64,000 bases of DNA, taken from positions 116,577-180,576 of the IMG/VR virus record IMGVR_UViG_3300007513_000007; one strand, given 5' to 3'. The notes under the pieces were generated by a model. The model made no database searches and was not told where the DNA came from. It was given only the letters and a program-made list of their open reading frames with translations. This DNA is from a virus. How positions within the stretch are numbered: the stretch's first letter is position 1; each line of letters opens with the position of its first letter. The position numbers were made by a program, and so were the translations under genes. Of this stretch, positions 54,936 to 64,000 are shown one piece after another.

Positions 54936-57900
54936 CTATTCATCACCCATATCGTACCCAGGCACAGCAGATTTCGTGGAGGTGAACCCTGTTGCTTCAG
55001 GCTCCGGTTCTTCGTTTTCGCCAGCGGTTGTAGCCACCCCTGCGGGTGCCGGGTCGGCCTCTGAAGCAACAGTCGTTTCCTCCCGCTCTTCAGCGGGGGG
55101 AGGATTCCCCTGGAAAGCCCCCTCCATCTCATTCCACCGGTCACGGGCCTTCTTCGCGGCCTCGTCCAGAGCCTCACCCTGTTCTTTCAGGTCTTGCCCA
55201 AGCTCCCTGAAGCTCGTCGCGTAAGTGCCGCCTGCCCCGAAAGTATCACTGATCATTTCCCCGATATTGGTCCTCTCAAGATCCAATACGCGGCCCGCGA
55301 TGGCGTCCTTGGACCTGAGCCATGCCTCGGCATCTATCGCATTCACCGCCATGTCGGTCTTATCTGTCTGGTGGAACTCCAGGGAACCTCCATCATCAGG
55401 AAGCTCCAACCCAGACCCGAAAAGGGACATCAACATCGAACCGTGGTAGCCCCGACATGCACAGATGTTTGCCCCGCCGACACTGATTTCAGCAACCGAC
55501 ACCGGGATATTCATGGCCACCAAGGACTGTGCGTAGGAGTTGGAGTTGGAGGGGTTGTTAGACAACATCCTCTCTGGAGTACCGAACTCCCTGATAAAGT
55601 CAGCCATGCCTTCAGGGTCAAAATCGGTGCCCGAAGTGGTAAGAAGCACAACATTAGAAGCCGCCAACGCATGGGCCGCAAGCTCTCTTGAGGACGTCAA
55701 CCCCAACTGCTGGGCAGTGCCCAAAGCAGATTCGTCAACGTCACTATAATCACCCACTGCCCGCAACGCCCCGATCAACGTAGCGTCAGGGTTGGAGGAG
55801 TACCGCCAAAGAAACTCCTCAATCGCCCTGAAGGAATCATTGTTGGCGGTGTCGCCGTTACCCACAAGAACCGATGATGAGTCATACCCGGCAGCCTGAA
55901 TCAAATCCGAGTAGAGGGTAACATTCAGCCCTCTCCCGTAAGGCTGCGACCCTACTACCTCGAACCCGTTTTGATCCGAGACGGGGAAACAAGGTGCAGG
56001 AAGGATCTTGGGTCCTTCCTGCGCCTCTCGCTGCGCCGCTTCTGAAGTGTAACGAATACCAATAAGGATATTGCTAAAGTCTGGTTTCTCGACCCCGCGA
56101 CCCACCGTCGCGGCAACGGCTTCAGTCATGCCCGTCCAGTCAGGGTAAACCTCTTCAAGCAGCGGAAGGGCTGCCCAGAAATCATCTTTTGCGTCAAACG
56201 CCTCATAGATGACATCATCGTGCCCATAGTTACTGTCCAAGGTCATGCCTCCATTAGCCACCAGGAGGTCGAAATACCGCTCCCCTGCTTGTGCCCAGAA
56301 ATCCGCGACGTGCTTGCCCAACCTGGAGGCGTACCAGAGTATCGCGGCATTCGTGCTGAAACCCGTCGATGACACACCCGCCGTATGAATATGATCTTCT
56401 TCCCAAGTGCTTTTGTCCGGGAGGCCCCAGTCGTTCGCATCGCGCCGATTTCCCCGTTGACGTGAGCAAGCGTCATAGGAGTAGTAGCCCGTAGTAACGG
56501 CCACCCCGTTCCAACTGACCCCCGGTACTGTGACACACCCACAAGTGTATTCGCCTAAAGAACTGTCATAGTTGGGGCCACGAGGGTCTGGACATTCAAC
56601 CTCGACGTACTCACGGCGTGTGATGGTCCATACGTCATCGGTGACGAGGACGCCGTGACCAGCCCACCCACCTGATTCGTAGTCTGCCGTCTCATCGGAC
56701 GACGGTTCATAGGCTTCCGTCACTTCCTGGAGTTCCTGGCATTGCCGACCTGGAACGAAGGCGCTCCAGGGATTCTCTGTCTGGCAAGTTCCCGTCACCC
56801 CCTTGTCGGGGTCCAACATCTGCTCAACCATCTGCTCCAACGTCAAAGTCCCAACAGCGGACCCCTCGGGGAGCGTGTCCCAAGGAGAAGCCCCGCCATA
56901 CGGAGTCGTCGGAATCTTCCACCGCTTTATGGTTTCCTTCACATAGAAAAGAAGGGCACTGAAGGCACCGTCTTCGACTGCCCCGCTCTCAAACCCGGCC
57001 CGAAGATCCCCGGCTTCCCCAAAGAACCAAGTCATCGGATCCATGCTGCCGCCCTCTGATATTTTCGCCGCCTGGGCGAGCAATACCTGACAGAATAACT
57101 GGGATGCAACGCCCGCATCCGCGTTGAAACCCGCCATGTACTGGTTACCGTTCGCAGGTGTTTGTGCAGTGGGGTTGGGCAAGTAGGTGTGGTAGCACCA
57201 GTTCACAAAATGAAGCTGGGAAGTGAGGATGGTCAGGGAAGAAGACGCAGCCTCCCCGTCAAAAGCTGCGACCGTCAGACCTCGCTCCACTTGGGTCGCA
57301 TTTTTCTTTATCACGGAAGGATAGCTGCCCCCGCTGTCCTGAAGGGCATTGACCTCCCCATCCGTATCGGGTTGGGTGGGGTGGGAAACCTCGGTGGTCC
57401 CTGTGTAAATATCCCAACGAAGGAGGTCCGGGCCTTGCATGGAAGGTTCAGGGTGGGAGCTTGAGTAGTATCGGTAGTTGGCTGCGGTAGTTAGTGACGG
57501 TGTCCACCGGGCCTTCTGACACTCTTGGAGCGCGATCCAGTTTTGAAGTTGTTGGTCCCGTGCAAGATCACTGGAGTTTGCCAAACCTACCAAGGTCCCG
57601 AAAGCTCCTGACAAGGAGTTCGCCAGTGCGACGTGGGCCTCCTCGCGGTCGCGGAACCCATACCCCCCTTCCGTGAGGTAAACCTGCGCCTCGCGATACA
57701 TTGGGAGGCTGTTCTCGATTTCAAGTTTGGTGATCTCCTGGTAAGTATCCATGCCAGTACGGAGTTTCCAAGGGCCGTCCCTGCGTAGCTCTCTGTAGTC
57801 CGTGGTTCCGGCGCTCTCGGGGTTCATCTCCAGGAACCCGTGGGCAACACAATATCGGATAACCTGATCAACGGCGTCGTCTGCCGTGCTCATAAAAGGA

Positions 57901-59768
57901 GGCTGTACTATCGACATGTCAGCCGCGTTCGGGTCCAAGGCCATGACTACATTAGGAAACCCAATCGGCTTGATTTGATGGCCGAGGTTTTGAGCCGGGT
58001 CCAAGGTTCCCGTGGTTGAGGTCATGATGGGGGTTGGGGGCAAGTCAGGCCGGTCGAGGCGAATGTCTGATACCGCCACGGGGCGATCTGAAGGAGGGGT
58101 TCCGGGGGGAAACCACTTGCGGCGGCGTGCCGTCCCATTGATAGCGGTCGTACACTGCCCTCCAAACTGGAACTGGTGGCTGAAGGACTCAATGTAGAAA
58201 AAGCACTGGGCATCCTCAATGTAAACCGGGTATCCGGGCCGCAACTCTGGGCGAATAGGGATGGTGATAGAACAGGTGTGGATGCCGATGTTGATCGCGT
58301 CGAGGCGCGAGATCGCAGCCATGTACATCTGCTTGGGGCTGCTCAAATACCCGGCCTCAAAACTATGCTCGCGCCAGCCAAACATCCCCACAAGACGGAA
58401 ATCAATGTAGGTGGCCCCAGGAGCCACCCACCCATCAGTACCGGTGCCTTGGGCGTTGAAGTGGGTGCCCGTGACTTTACAGAAGGTTGCTTCAGGCTCC
58501 TTCGAGGAGGAACTGAACGAGATCAAGTCTCGATTTTTGATCATGTAGGTAGGGTCTTCGGAAGTATCCAGGTTCCAGAACGGAGGCTTGAACACCAAAT
58601 CTCCGTCAACGTCCTGGAAGAACTCAAACCCCGTGATGTCACAGACATTAGTAGCGATCTCCAGCTTGGTCATGTACTCCGTTTCCCAAAGCTGGAGCGC
58701 CCCGAGCGACCCAATATCCATCATGAAGGCTTCTTGCTTCATGACATTGAGGACAATCGCATCCTTGGAACTGTTGCCATCCAGAACCTGGGCAATCGAG
58801 GATATGTCGTTGTACCCCATCTCCCGCATGAACTTCTGCATCTTGTCGGTGACCAACGAATAATCAATGCCGTCGGGGAGGCTGTACAGGCTGCTGGTGC
58901 TCCTGTTGCGGTCATAGAATGCACCGATGTACGCCATTTCGTAGGCGTTGTAGAGCTTCCCGTTCACCCCGTGCATCTTTAGGCTCATGTTGTGGCTCGC
59001 GAGGATCCGCTCCATGTTGTAAGCAGCAAGCTGCTGCATCTGGGTGTCAGATGTCCAAGAGTTAGCCGCATGGTTAGACTCTGGGGCAAGTTGGAAGTCT
59101 GCGCCTCCAGTAGAGCCGTACCCCACCCGAAACAAGGTGTAGATGATGGCGTAGGGGTTGCACTTCGTGAAGGCGTGGCCGGTCATGTACCCGAACACGT
59201 TAGAGGCCCCTCTGGCAACGTCAGAGTTCTGCATGACAGCGCCATTGGTCGCCACCTGCAAGTTAGACCAAAAGTGAAGGAAGTCAGAGCAGGTCAAAGA
59301 GGCGCTGTAGATTCCCCCGTTGTAGTCATGGGAGGCTTCCGTCACGATCCCCCGAAAGACTTGGTAGTACGGGTAGGCCAACGCTTTGGAGGAGTCCACG
59401 CCAGAAACATCAAGCTGCTCTCTCGTTTCACTGTCAGTGCCCGCGAAACCACGCATCGGGAAGTACCCGCGCATGTAAATAGTGACCTCAATACCGGGTC
59501 CGAGAACAAAGGCTCCGTCTTGCGCGAACAACTCGGCAGAGTGTCGAGGTATTGACATGGAGACTGTGGCAGTGGCAACCGGGTTGACGCTGGCATCCAC
59601 CGAAACAGAGGTGACGTACTTTTGTACGTCAACGGACCCGTTGCAGGCAGGGCAACCGGGAATGGTAAGCATCCCGTTGAAGTAAACCCGAACATCAGGC
59701 GTGTGGCGAACCACAGTCCCGGCATTCTGCTGCCACCCTGCGGTGTAGGGGCGATTCTCAATACTCAT
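54936..59768 (-). CDS. Baseplate hub-like protein with a 1060-residue extension, 1610 aa
   Basis: The first 550 residues resemble gp27/gpD-type hubs: strands VTSVSVDASVNPVATATVSM, EVTIYMRGYFP, YYQVFRGIVTEASHDYNGGI, and later RPGYPVYIEDAQCFFYIESF and QCTTAINGTARRRKW, the usual hub domain ending. A CPAC pair at 39-42 is unusual. The remaining 1060 residues are not part of a standard hub. They include a Cys-rich patch (YTCGCVTVPG; YDACSRQRG; CACRGYHG), helical segments (LGKHVADFWAQAGERYFDLL) and a Pro/Glu-rich disordered end (about 1545-1610). I see no clear peptidoglycan-hydrolase motif. The gene overlaps the one before it by four bases (ATGA), and its stop codon overlaps the spike gene's ribosome site. 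Confidence 0.75.
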   Translation of the reverse strand: MSIENRPYTAGWQQNAGTVVRHTPDVRVYFNGMLTIPGCPACNGSVDVQKYVTSVSVDASVNPVATATVSMSIPRHSAELFAQDGAFVLGPGIEVTIYMRGYFPMRGFAGTDSETREQLDVSGVDSSKALAYPYYQVFRGIVTEASHDYNGGIYSASLTCSDFLHFWSNLQVATNGAVMQNSDVARGASNVFGYMTGHAFTKCNPYAIIYTLFRVGYGSTGGADFQLAPESNHAANSWTSDTQMQQLAAYNMERILASHNMSLKMHGVNGKLYNAYEMAYIGAFYDRNRSTSSLYSLPDGIDYSLVTDKMQKFMREMGYNDISSIAQVLDGNSSKDAIVLNVMKQEAFMMDIGSLGALQLWETEYMTKLEIATNVCDITGFEFFQDVDGDLVFKPPFWNLDTSEDPTYMIKNRDLISFSSSSKEPEATFCKVTGTHFNAQGTGTDGWVAPGATYIDFRLVGMFGWREHSFEAGYLSSPKQMYMAAISRLDAINIGIHTCSITIPIRPELRPGYPVYIEDAQCFFYIESFSHQFQFGGQCTTAINGTARRRKWFPPGTPPSDRPVAVSDIRLDRPDLPPTPIMTSTTGTLDPAQNLGHQIKPIGFPNVVMALDPNAADMSIVQPPFMSTADDAVDQVIRYCVAHGFLEMNPESAGTTDYRELRRDGPWKLRTGMDTYQEITKLEIENSLPMYREAQVYLTEGGYGFRDREEAHVALANSLSGAFGTLVGLANSSDLARDQQLQNWIALQECQKARWTPSLTTAANYRYYSSSHPEPSMQGPDLLRWDIYTGTTEVSHPTQPDTDGEVNALQDSGGSYPSVIKKNATQVERGLTVAAFDGEAASSSLTILTSQLHFVNWCYHTYLPNPTAQTPANGNQYMAGFNADAGVASQLFCQVLLAQAAKISEGGSMDPMTWFFGEAGDLRAGFESGAVEDGAFSALLFYVKETIKRWKIPTTPYGGASPWDTLPEGSAVGTLTLEQMVEQMLDPDKGVTGTCQTENPWSAFVPGRQCQELQEVTEAYEPSSDETADYESGGWAGHGVLVTDDVWTITRREYVEVECPDPRGPNYDSSLGEYTCGCVTVPGVSWNGVAVTTGYYSYDACSRQRGNRRDANDWGLPDKSTWEEDHIHTAGVSSTGFSTNAAILWYASRLGKHVADFWAQAGERYFDLLVANGGMTLDSNYGHDDVIYEAFDAKDDFWAALPLLEEVYPDWTGMTEAVAATVGRGVEKPDFSNILIGIRYTSEAAQREAQEGPKILPAPCFPVSDQNGFEVVGSQPYGRGLNVTLYSDLIQAAGYDSSSVLVGNGDTANNDSFRAIEEFLWRYSSNPDATLIGALRAVGDYSDVDESALGTAQQLGLTSSRELAAHALAASNVVLLTTSGTDFDPEGMADFIREFGTPERMLSNNPSNSNSYAQSLVAMNIPVSVAEISVGGANICACRGYHGSMLMSLFGSGLELPDDGGSLEFHQTDKTDMAVNAIDAEAWLRSKDAIAGRVLDLERTNIGEMISDTFGAGGTYATSFRELGQDLKEQGEALDEAAKKARDRWNEMEGAFQGNPPPAEEREETTVASEADPAPAGVATTAGENEEPEPEATGFTSTKSAVPGYDMGDE

Positions 59769-61195
59769 ATTTCACGCAAGGAGTCAAGCCACGCCTGGGT
59801 CGCCGCGTTCGCAGCGTCGTCAACAGCCGCCTCGCCGGTTTCGGGCCATTCGGTGTTGGGAAGCGCCTCCGCTCCAGACACGTCGTACAAGCCCTCTCCT
59901 GGAGTATTAGTGATCCCGCCATCAGGACTCCAGGCTGTGGAGTTGTAGGTGGAGTTATCCACAAAAGACTCGTTGCCGCCTGTGATTGCAAGCCACTCCA
60001 CCCCGTTCGTGGAAAGAACGAGGTCAGCAGAACTCGTCGGGTTGCTGTTGCTGGTGCTGCTTCGCCCCGGATAGTCCGTCGCTTGGGAGGGGGCGGTCAT
60101 GGGGAGCACAACAGCAGGGGAAGTGGCCGTGTCAAACATCTGATCGACAGTAAACTCGATATTGAAGTCCATGCTGTGTTGCTTCTCGTCTGTGAAGCTG
60201 ACCTCAAAGCTCGTCATATGACCGACATAGATCCACTGGTCATAGTGGATAGCAACAGCGCCCACGAACAAGTGAGCTTCGCTTCCCTGGATCGTGTCAT
60301 GGATCAAGCCGTTATTGCGGTAGAACTGGTAAAGGGCGACAAAGTTCTGAAACGCAGCCGAGTCCCGCATGGAAGCAAACTGCACCCCTGTGGCATTCTC
60401 GGTGTAGCCGTCCTCGGCCCCAATCACAGAGGTCGCATCGGTGGCCCGAACAAACTGGTCCCATGCCCGACTGGCGTTGTCAGCACCCGCACCTGCCGAG
60501 GTAGGCTCGGCAGCCATAAAAGCCCCTGTGCTGCCTTGGAATGAGATGGTTGGCTGCTGTTCGCCCCAGCGTTGGAAGATGAACCCATCACGACCTCGAT
60601 CTGTAAAACTCTGGATCTGGTTGTAGGTAGTCACCATTTCCTTCGGATTGATCAGCATCGTAAGCGGCGGCACGGCGAGCAACTGGGCTACCTGCAAAAG
60701 AATGTCGGCAACCGTATACTCGTCACAAAGGGTGGGCACGACTTGCTCACCCTGCCCGGTGGTCTTGAGTTCCTTCCCATAAGCCACTGCTTGCTGAAGC
60801 TGGGCAATGGTCATGTCCATACTGCTTACGGTGCTCGGCTCCACCAAATCCAAGCCGAAGTTAGCTCGGATCGTGTTTGCACTCTCTTGGTGCAGGTGGC
60901 TGTCCGACATGACATAGGCACTCGTATTGAAATCATTGAAATCAGCGGACGCGGTAGTGGCGTCATCCCCCTCTTCGTTGTCAATGGTGACTGCATACTG
61001 GTGGACATGATCCGCAGCGACAGTCTCGCCTGCGGGGGGAAGCAGAAAAAGCGTGAAAGGCGAAAGATCCCGCAGCATGGGATTCGAGCCATCCACAGGC
61101 TGGCTTGTCTGGGTCTCAAACGAGAAGGTTAGACGAGGGCCAGCGGTAAGAGTGGCATAGCGTTCTGCAATCTCTGTATATCCAATAGTAGCCAT
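59765..61195 (-). CDS. Tail tube/baseplate junction protein, 476 aa, paralogous to its neighbour
   Basis: Residues about 178-354 follow a plan shared with the 260-aa protein encoded just upstream: LTMLINPKEMVTTYNQIQSF, FIFQRWGEQQ, FQGSTGAFM, FYRNNGLIHDT and VGHMTSFEVSFTDEKQ, ending in FTVDQMF. Phages with contractile tails often carry such NP..(F/M)..(S/T)Y..(K/Q)I...WG...STG proteins between tape measure and hub. They may be tail-tube initiators analogous to gp48/gp54, an identification I only infer. Residues 1-170 are an extra domain and the last 120 are low-complexity (Ser/Thr/Asn-rich). The ATG overlaps the upstream TAA (TAATG). Confidence 0.7.
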   Translation of the reverse strand: MATIGYTEIAERYATLTAGPRLTFSFETQTSQPVDGSNPMLRDLSPFTLFLLPPAGETVAADHVHQYAVTIDNEEGDDATTASADFNDFNTSAYVMSDSHLHQESANTIRANFGLDLVEPSTVSSMDMTIAQLQQAVAYGKELKTTGQGEQVVPTLCDEYTVADILLQVAQLLAVPPLTMLINPKEMVTTYNQIQSFTDRGRDGFIFQRWGEQQPTISFQGSTGAFMAAEPTSAGAGADNASRAWDQFVRATDATSVIGAEDGYTENATGVQFASMRDSAAFQNFVALYQFYRNNGLIHDTIQGSEAHLFVGAVAIHYDQWIYVGHMTSFEVSFTDEKQHSMDFNIEFTVDQMFDTATSPAVVLPMTAPSQATDYPGRSSTSNSNPTSSADLVLSTNGVEWLAITGGNESFVDNSTYNSTAWSPDGGITNTPGEGLYDVSGAEALPNTEWPETGEAAVDDAANAATQAWLDSLREI

Positions 61196-61977
61196 TATTG
61201 AGGATCTCCCCGGTCACCGGGACTTCCGGCACCCCCAGAGGTTTGGGTGCCGCCTGCACTACTGCCATAGACTCGGTTGCCTGCTTCACCCGCTTGCTGA
61301 AGTCTGGTTGTATTCGGTGCCGCGATGATGGCCGCTGAACCACCCCCTTCAATATCGACGTAACCTTCGTATGGGGACTCCTCTCCTCCATAGGTGCTAC
61401 GCCAAACCTGGACTTCTTCCGCAATCTCCAACGTACACGAAAGCTGGAAAGCGTAAGGAGTGTCTGCGCTCTCGGTAACGGTGAAACTGTTGAACCAGCC
61501 CCGGTACACCCCTCCCGAGAACGTCACTTCAATGATTCCTTGGAAAGCAATCTGACCAGTATCGTCATAGATAGACCCGTTGCTGTGGAACAGGGCCAAC
61601 CAATCTAAATAGGCGTCATATGCAAGGGTTTCACGACGAGAGCCGCCTTGGGAGGTGCCCGTGACGTTGGAGAGTCCAGAATAAAGGCGCATAAAGGTGC
61701 CTGTGCTGGCGTCTATGTTGAGGGTCTGGGCGTCGTCCCCCCAATGCTGCTCAACCCACCCAGTCTTCGTCTGGAGGCGCTCAATCTTCTTGGAGTAGCT
61801 AATCTTGAAAGTGTTGGGGTTTACATGAAGGACAAGACGGTAGCCGTCGGGAAGAACACTGGTTTCCCGATCAGGGCCGAGGATGTCAAAGATGACAGGT
61901 TGAGCACCATCACGACTTTCTATGTCAGAAGCACCCGCTGGGAAGGCACCTGTAAAAATGGGGACGTCAGTAGACAC
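61195..61977 (-). CDS. Tail tube/baseplate junction protein, 260 aa, short paralogue
   Basis: GTG start at 61977 with GAGGTG four bases upstream, placed in the tail of the tape measure gene. Residues 47-192 carry the family core: LVLHVNPNTFKISYSKKIER, GWVEQHWGDD, DASTGTFM, YLDWLALFHSNGSIYDD, and the strand GGVYRGWFNSFTVTESADTP followed by LEIAEEVQVW. The C-terminal 60 residues are Gly/Ser-rich (GSSAGGTQTSGGAGSPG) and probably flexible. Its place immediately after the tape measure gene fits a distal-tube or hub-adaptor role. Confidence 0.7.
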   Translation of the reverse strand: MSTDVPIFTGAFPAGASDIESRDGAQPVIFDILGPDRETSVLPDGYRLVLHVNPNTFKISYSKKIERLQTKTGWVEQHWGDDAQTLNIDASTGTFMRLYSGLSNVTGTSQGGSRRETLAYDAYLDWLALFHSNGSIYDDTGQIAFQGIIEVTFSGGVYRGWFNSFTVTESADTPYAFQLSCTLEIAEEVQVWRSTYGGEESPYEGYVDIEGGGSAAIIAAPNTTRLQQAGEAGNRVYGSSAGGTQTSGGAGSPGDRGDPQ

Positions 61978-61985
61978 GGCTCACC

Positions 61986-64000
61986 TCAAGTGAACTTGCT
62001 GGGGCCGGGACGCCGGGAGATGCCCGCCGCCACAAGACTTTGATCCAGGATTTGACCCATGCGAGCATTCATCTCCTCTGTGCCGTTGATGCTGATGTTG
62101 AAGACCGCTCCCGCACCAGCTTGTCCCCCAAGGGCCTGGGCAACCGCCCCTCCCGGCTTTGCGAACAGGTGCGATACGTCCTTGTCCTGTGGATCGAAAC
62201 TTCGGAAACCGCCCCGCTTCGACCACACGAAGTCGGAGAATGTAGACCTTGCTCTTGAGGCTGAAACACCGTACTGAATCAGGACTTCTTGCCAATCTGG
62301 TGGTAGCTCCCCCGTCGCAGGTGCCGCTCCATGTAGCTCCCTGTACCTTCGCTGTGCCGCCCTCACCGTGGACATCTGTTCGTTGGAGTCCAAGCCTCCA
62401 CGAAGTTGGTCACCCAGTTGGTGTTGGCTCAACCCTGTCCGGGCACCCAGGGCGGCCATGCCCGGACGACCTATCTCTCTACGCAGTTCCGTAAGCAGCC
62501 TGTCCCGTTCGTCATCACGGACTTTCTGCTTCTCACCTTCCGTCTTCAACTCACCTTCGATGGCTGTGTGCTGCTTCTGGATAGCAGACAACTGATCAGC
62601 GGCCAGGGTGTTGCCTTCTGCGAGGGTGATGTCCAATGCTCCTGAATCATAGACATCAGACATGAAGTGGTCGGAAAGCCCCCCGTGCTGGGCAAGGGAG
62701 TCAAGCCTCATATTGGTCATGCTCCTGGTGGTGTGGTTCCGATCAGGCATCGTGTCCCAAAGGGGAGAGTTCACCCACTGCTGACTCGTCATCTCCCCGG
62801 CATCAAAGGAAAGGTTATCCAGCACCCCAGCCGCTTGAGCAACCCGGATTCCTTCGTTCATCTTGCCTTCGTCAAAGAGCGACTGGACCCACGTCATCGG
62901 ATCCTCGCCCATCGCCCGTGTTGTGGCTCGATAGTCCACGCGCTGTTGGGCTTCCTCACGGGTCTTACCCGCAGACAACTCACTCATCATGTCTCGCTCT
63001 GAGTCGATTTGCTGCCGCAGTTGCGCCATCAGTTCTTCACGCTCTACCATGCGTGCTTCAAGTGTGTCTCTCTCGCCGCCTGTAGCAGTGGAGTGCTCTG
63101 TACGGGAAGCACTCTGCAACTCGGACATGTTGGCCAGTTGGGCCTGGAGGTCTTCGATCTTATCCTGGGACTCTTGGACGTTGCGGATCTGCTCGTCATC
63201 CTCGTCCCGCGTCCAAAAGCGGTAAATACTATCCATCCACCCGGCCACGTTGTCGATGGCCACCGTGACGACGTTCTTCAAGGTCTGTACAACACTGGTG
63301 GTCTCCTTGATTTGGGCGGCTGCAAGCCGACGCATCGGATCTTGGGCATCCAAAGCTGCCTTCTCAAAGGATTCCGTGAAGCCGCCTGAAGCAACAAACT
63401 CTCCGAAGCTCTGCCCTGTCCCTGCTTCACCGCCTTGCTTACGGAACTCGTAGCGCAACTCCCGGTCAAGGCGTTGCATCATTTCAAAGTTGTCTCCCTG
63501 CATCCCGGTGATTTCCTCGAAGGCCATCCGATCCATCCCCTCCATCGAAGAGATGCCCTTCGTCCCCAGGATTGAACTCGCCTGTGAAAGCTGCATGGCC
63601 AACTCACCCGCCTTGGACAAGCCTCCCAACCCACTCGCCATCCCCAAGGCACCGCCATCAGCCCCTCGGGCCAACTGCCGGATGTTCTCCATAGAACGCG
63701 CCATAGCCACCGAGTTTGGATCACCCGTGTCACGAAGCTGGCCAACAAGGTCCCCGAACGCCACCTCCCCCATTCGGCCAAGGGCCTGCTCATCCAACAT
63801 GCCACCACCGGTAAGCACGCCCGTGCCCGCCAACCTCTGCAAGCTGGGAGCGAAGTTGCGGGTGAACTCCTCGGCCTGTGCTCTCGCATCCGCAGACATG
63901 ATGCCCCGAGTACGGCCAGTACCCGTGGTCAGCACTGTCTTTGTTCTTTCTTGCATACCCATGTTCCTAAACTGACCTTCAACCTTGAGTTGCTGCTTGG
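61986..64000 (-). CDS. Tail tape measure protein, C-terminal part; gene open at the right edge
   Basis: The TGA stop is at 61986 and no in-frame stop occurs up to 64000. The last 12 in-window codons before the ATG at 63962 read KQQLKVEGQFRN, so the gene probably starts outside the window, although AGGA four bases before that ATG leaves an internal start possible. From the ATG the protein has 658 residues, mostly helical. They include a hydrophobic patch (VVQTLKNVVTVAIDNVAGWM), a coiled coil (about 245-335, DKIEDLQAQLANMSEL; MVEREELMAQLRQQI), and a C-terminal FNISINGTEEMNARMGQI strand-helix ending typical of tape measures. Tape measure length sets tail length (family knowledge). Only the C-terminal part is visible. 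Confidence 0.75.
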   Translation of the reverse strand, partial: KQQLKVEGQFRNMGMQERTKTVLTTGTGRTRGIMSADARAQAEEFTRNFAPSLQRLAGTGVLTGGGMLDEQALGRMGEVAFGDLVGQLRDTGDPNSVAMARSMENIRQLARGADGGALGMASGLGGLSKAGELAMQLSQASSILGTKGISSMEGMDRMAFEEITGMQGDNFEMMQRLDRELRYEFRKQGGEAGTGQSFGEFVASGGFTESFEKAALDAQDPMRRLAAAQIKETTSVVQTLKNVVTVAIDNVAGWMDSIYRFWTRDEDDEQIRNVQESQDKIEDLQAQLANMSELQSASRTEHSTATGGERDTLEARMVEREELMAQLRQQIDSERDMMSELSAGKTREEAQQRVDYRATTRAMGEDPMTWVQSLFDEGKMNEGIRVAQAAGVLDNLSFDAGEMTSQQWVNSPLWDTMPDRNHTTRSMTNMRLDSLAQHGGLSDHFMSDVYDSGALDITLAEGNTLAADQLSAIQKQHTAIEGELKTEGEKQKVRDDERDRLLTELRREIGRPGMAALGARTGLSQHQLGDQLRGGLDSNEQMSTVRAAQRRYRELHGAAPATGELPPDWQEVLIQYGVSASRARSTFSDFVWSKRGGFRSFDPQDKDVSHLFAKPGGAVAQALGGQAGAGAVFNISINGTEEMNARMGQILDQSLVAAGISRRPGPSKFT

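Noticed and set aside
58096-58125. Plus-strand GGGGTTCC in the hub gene
   Set aside because: No CGTA box at the required spacing and inside a gene.
1-64000. tRNA, CRISPR array, insertion sequence or attachment site
   Set aside because: Nothing with cloverleaf features, regularly spaced direct repeats, transposase motifs or terminal inverted repeats was seen by reading; a tRNA or repeat search would be needed to exclude short cases.

Overview
The window is the tail, baseplate and fibre region of a large double-stranded DNA phage with a contractile (myovirus-type) tail. No ribosomal RNA, tRNA, metabolic gene, integrase, transposase or CRISPR array is visible. Almost all of it is coding, nearly all on the minus strand, in tightly packed genes that often overlap by 1-8 bases (ATGA, TGATG and TAATG junctions), as expected of a late virion operon. 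The diagnostic proteins are a gp6/gpJ-type baseplate wedge protein, a gp25-type wedge protein, a spike with an OB-fold-like N-terminus, a hub-like protein, and the C-terminal end of a probable tape measure protein. The unusual size of many products (over 1961, 1129, 1940, 1450, 1160, 3845 and 1610 residues) suggests a large genome, but host and genome size cannot be read from this window.

Layout, in the direction of minus-strand transcription (right to left). 64000-61986: end of a tape measure gene, cut by the window edge. 61977-59765: two paralogous small tail/baseplate proteins. 59768-52485: hub (1610 aa) and spike (813 aa). 52484-51912: a Gly/Ala-rich protein. 51907-40370: one giant gene of 3845 codons. 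40328-36496: a small charged protein, a 913-aa protein with long amphipathic helices at both ends, and a 283-aa protein. 36492-30451: gp25-like, gp6/J-like and a probable gpI/gp7-position wedge protein. 28988-12211: fibre and appendage proteins built from shared modules. 12125-11592: signal-peptide membrane protein, a possible holin. 11189-10551: small structural protein. 9543-9358: small basic protein. 9277-5888: conserved-looking 1129-aa appendage protein. 5883-1: giant parallel beta-helix protein that runs off the left edge.

Two short plus-strand islands interrupt the minus-strand block: one gene at 9655-10554, and four genes at 29102-30454 that include an HNH nuclease. Both end convergently with the facing minus gene, with stop codons sharing bases. 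Both are preceded by the same non-sigma70-like sequence, GGGGGTTCC-N15-YCGTA. A third plus-oriented copy of it lies in the 402-base non-coding gap 11190-11591, upstream of a strong terminator with no credible ORF between, which suggests a small RNA. This plus-strand regulon, set against the late operon, is the least expected signal in the window. The fibre genes form a mosaic: one N-terminal domain is shared by two of them, one C-terminal domain by four, and a 100-residue domain occurs in two other appendage proteins.
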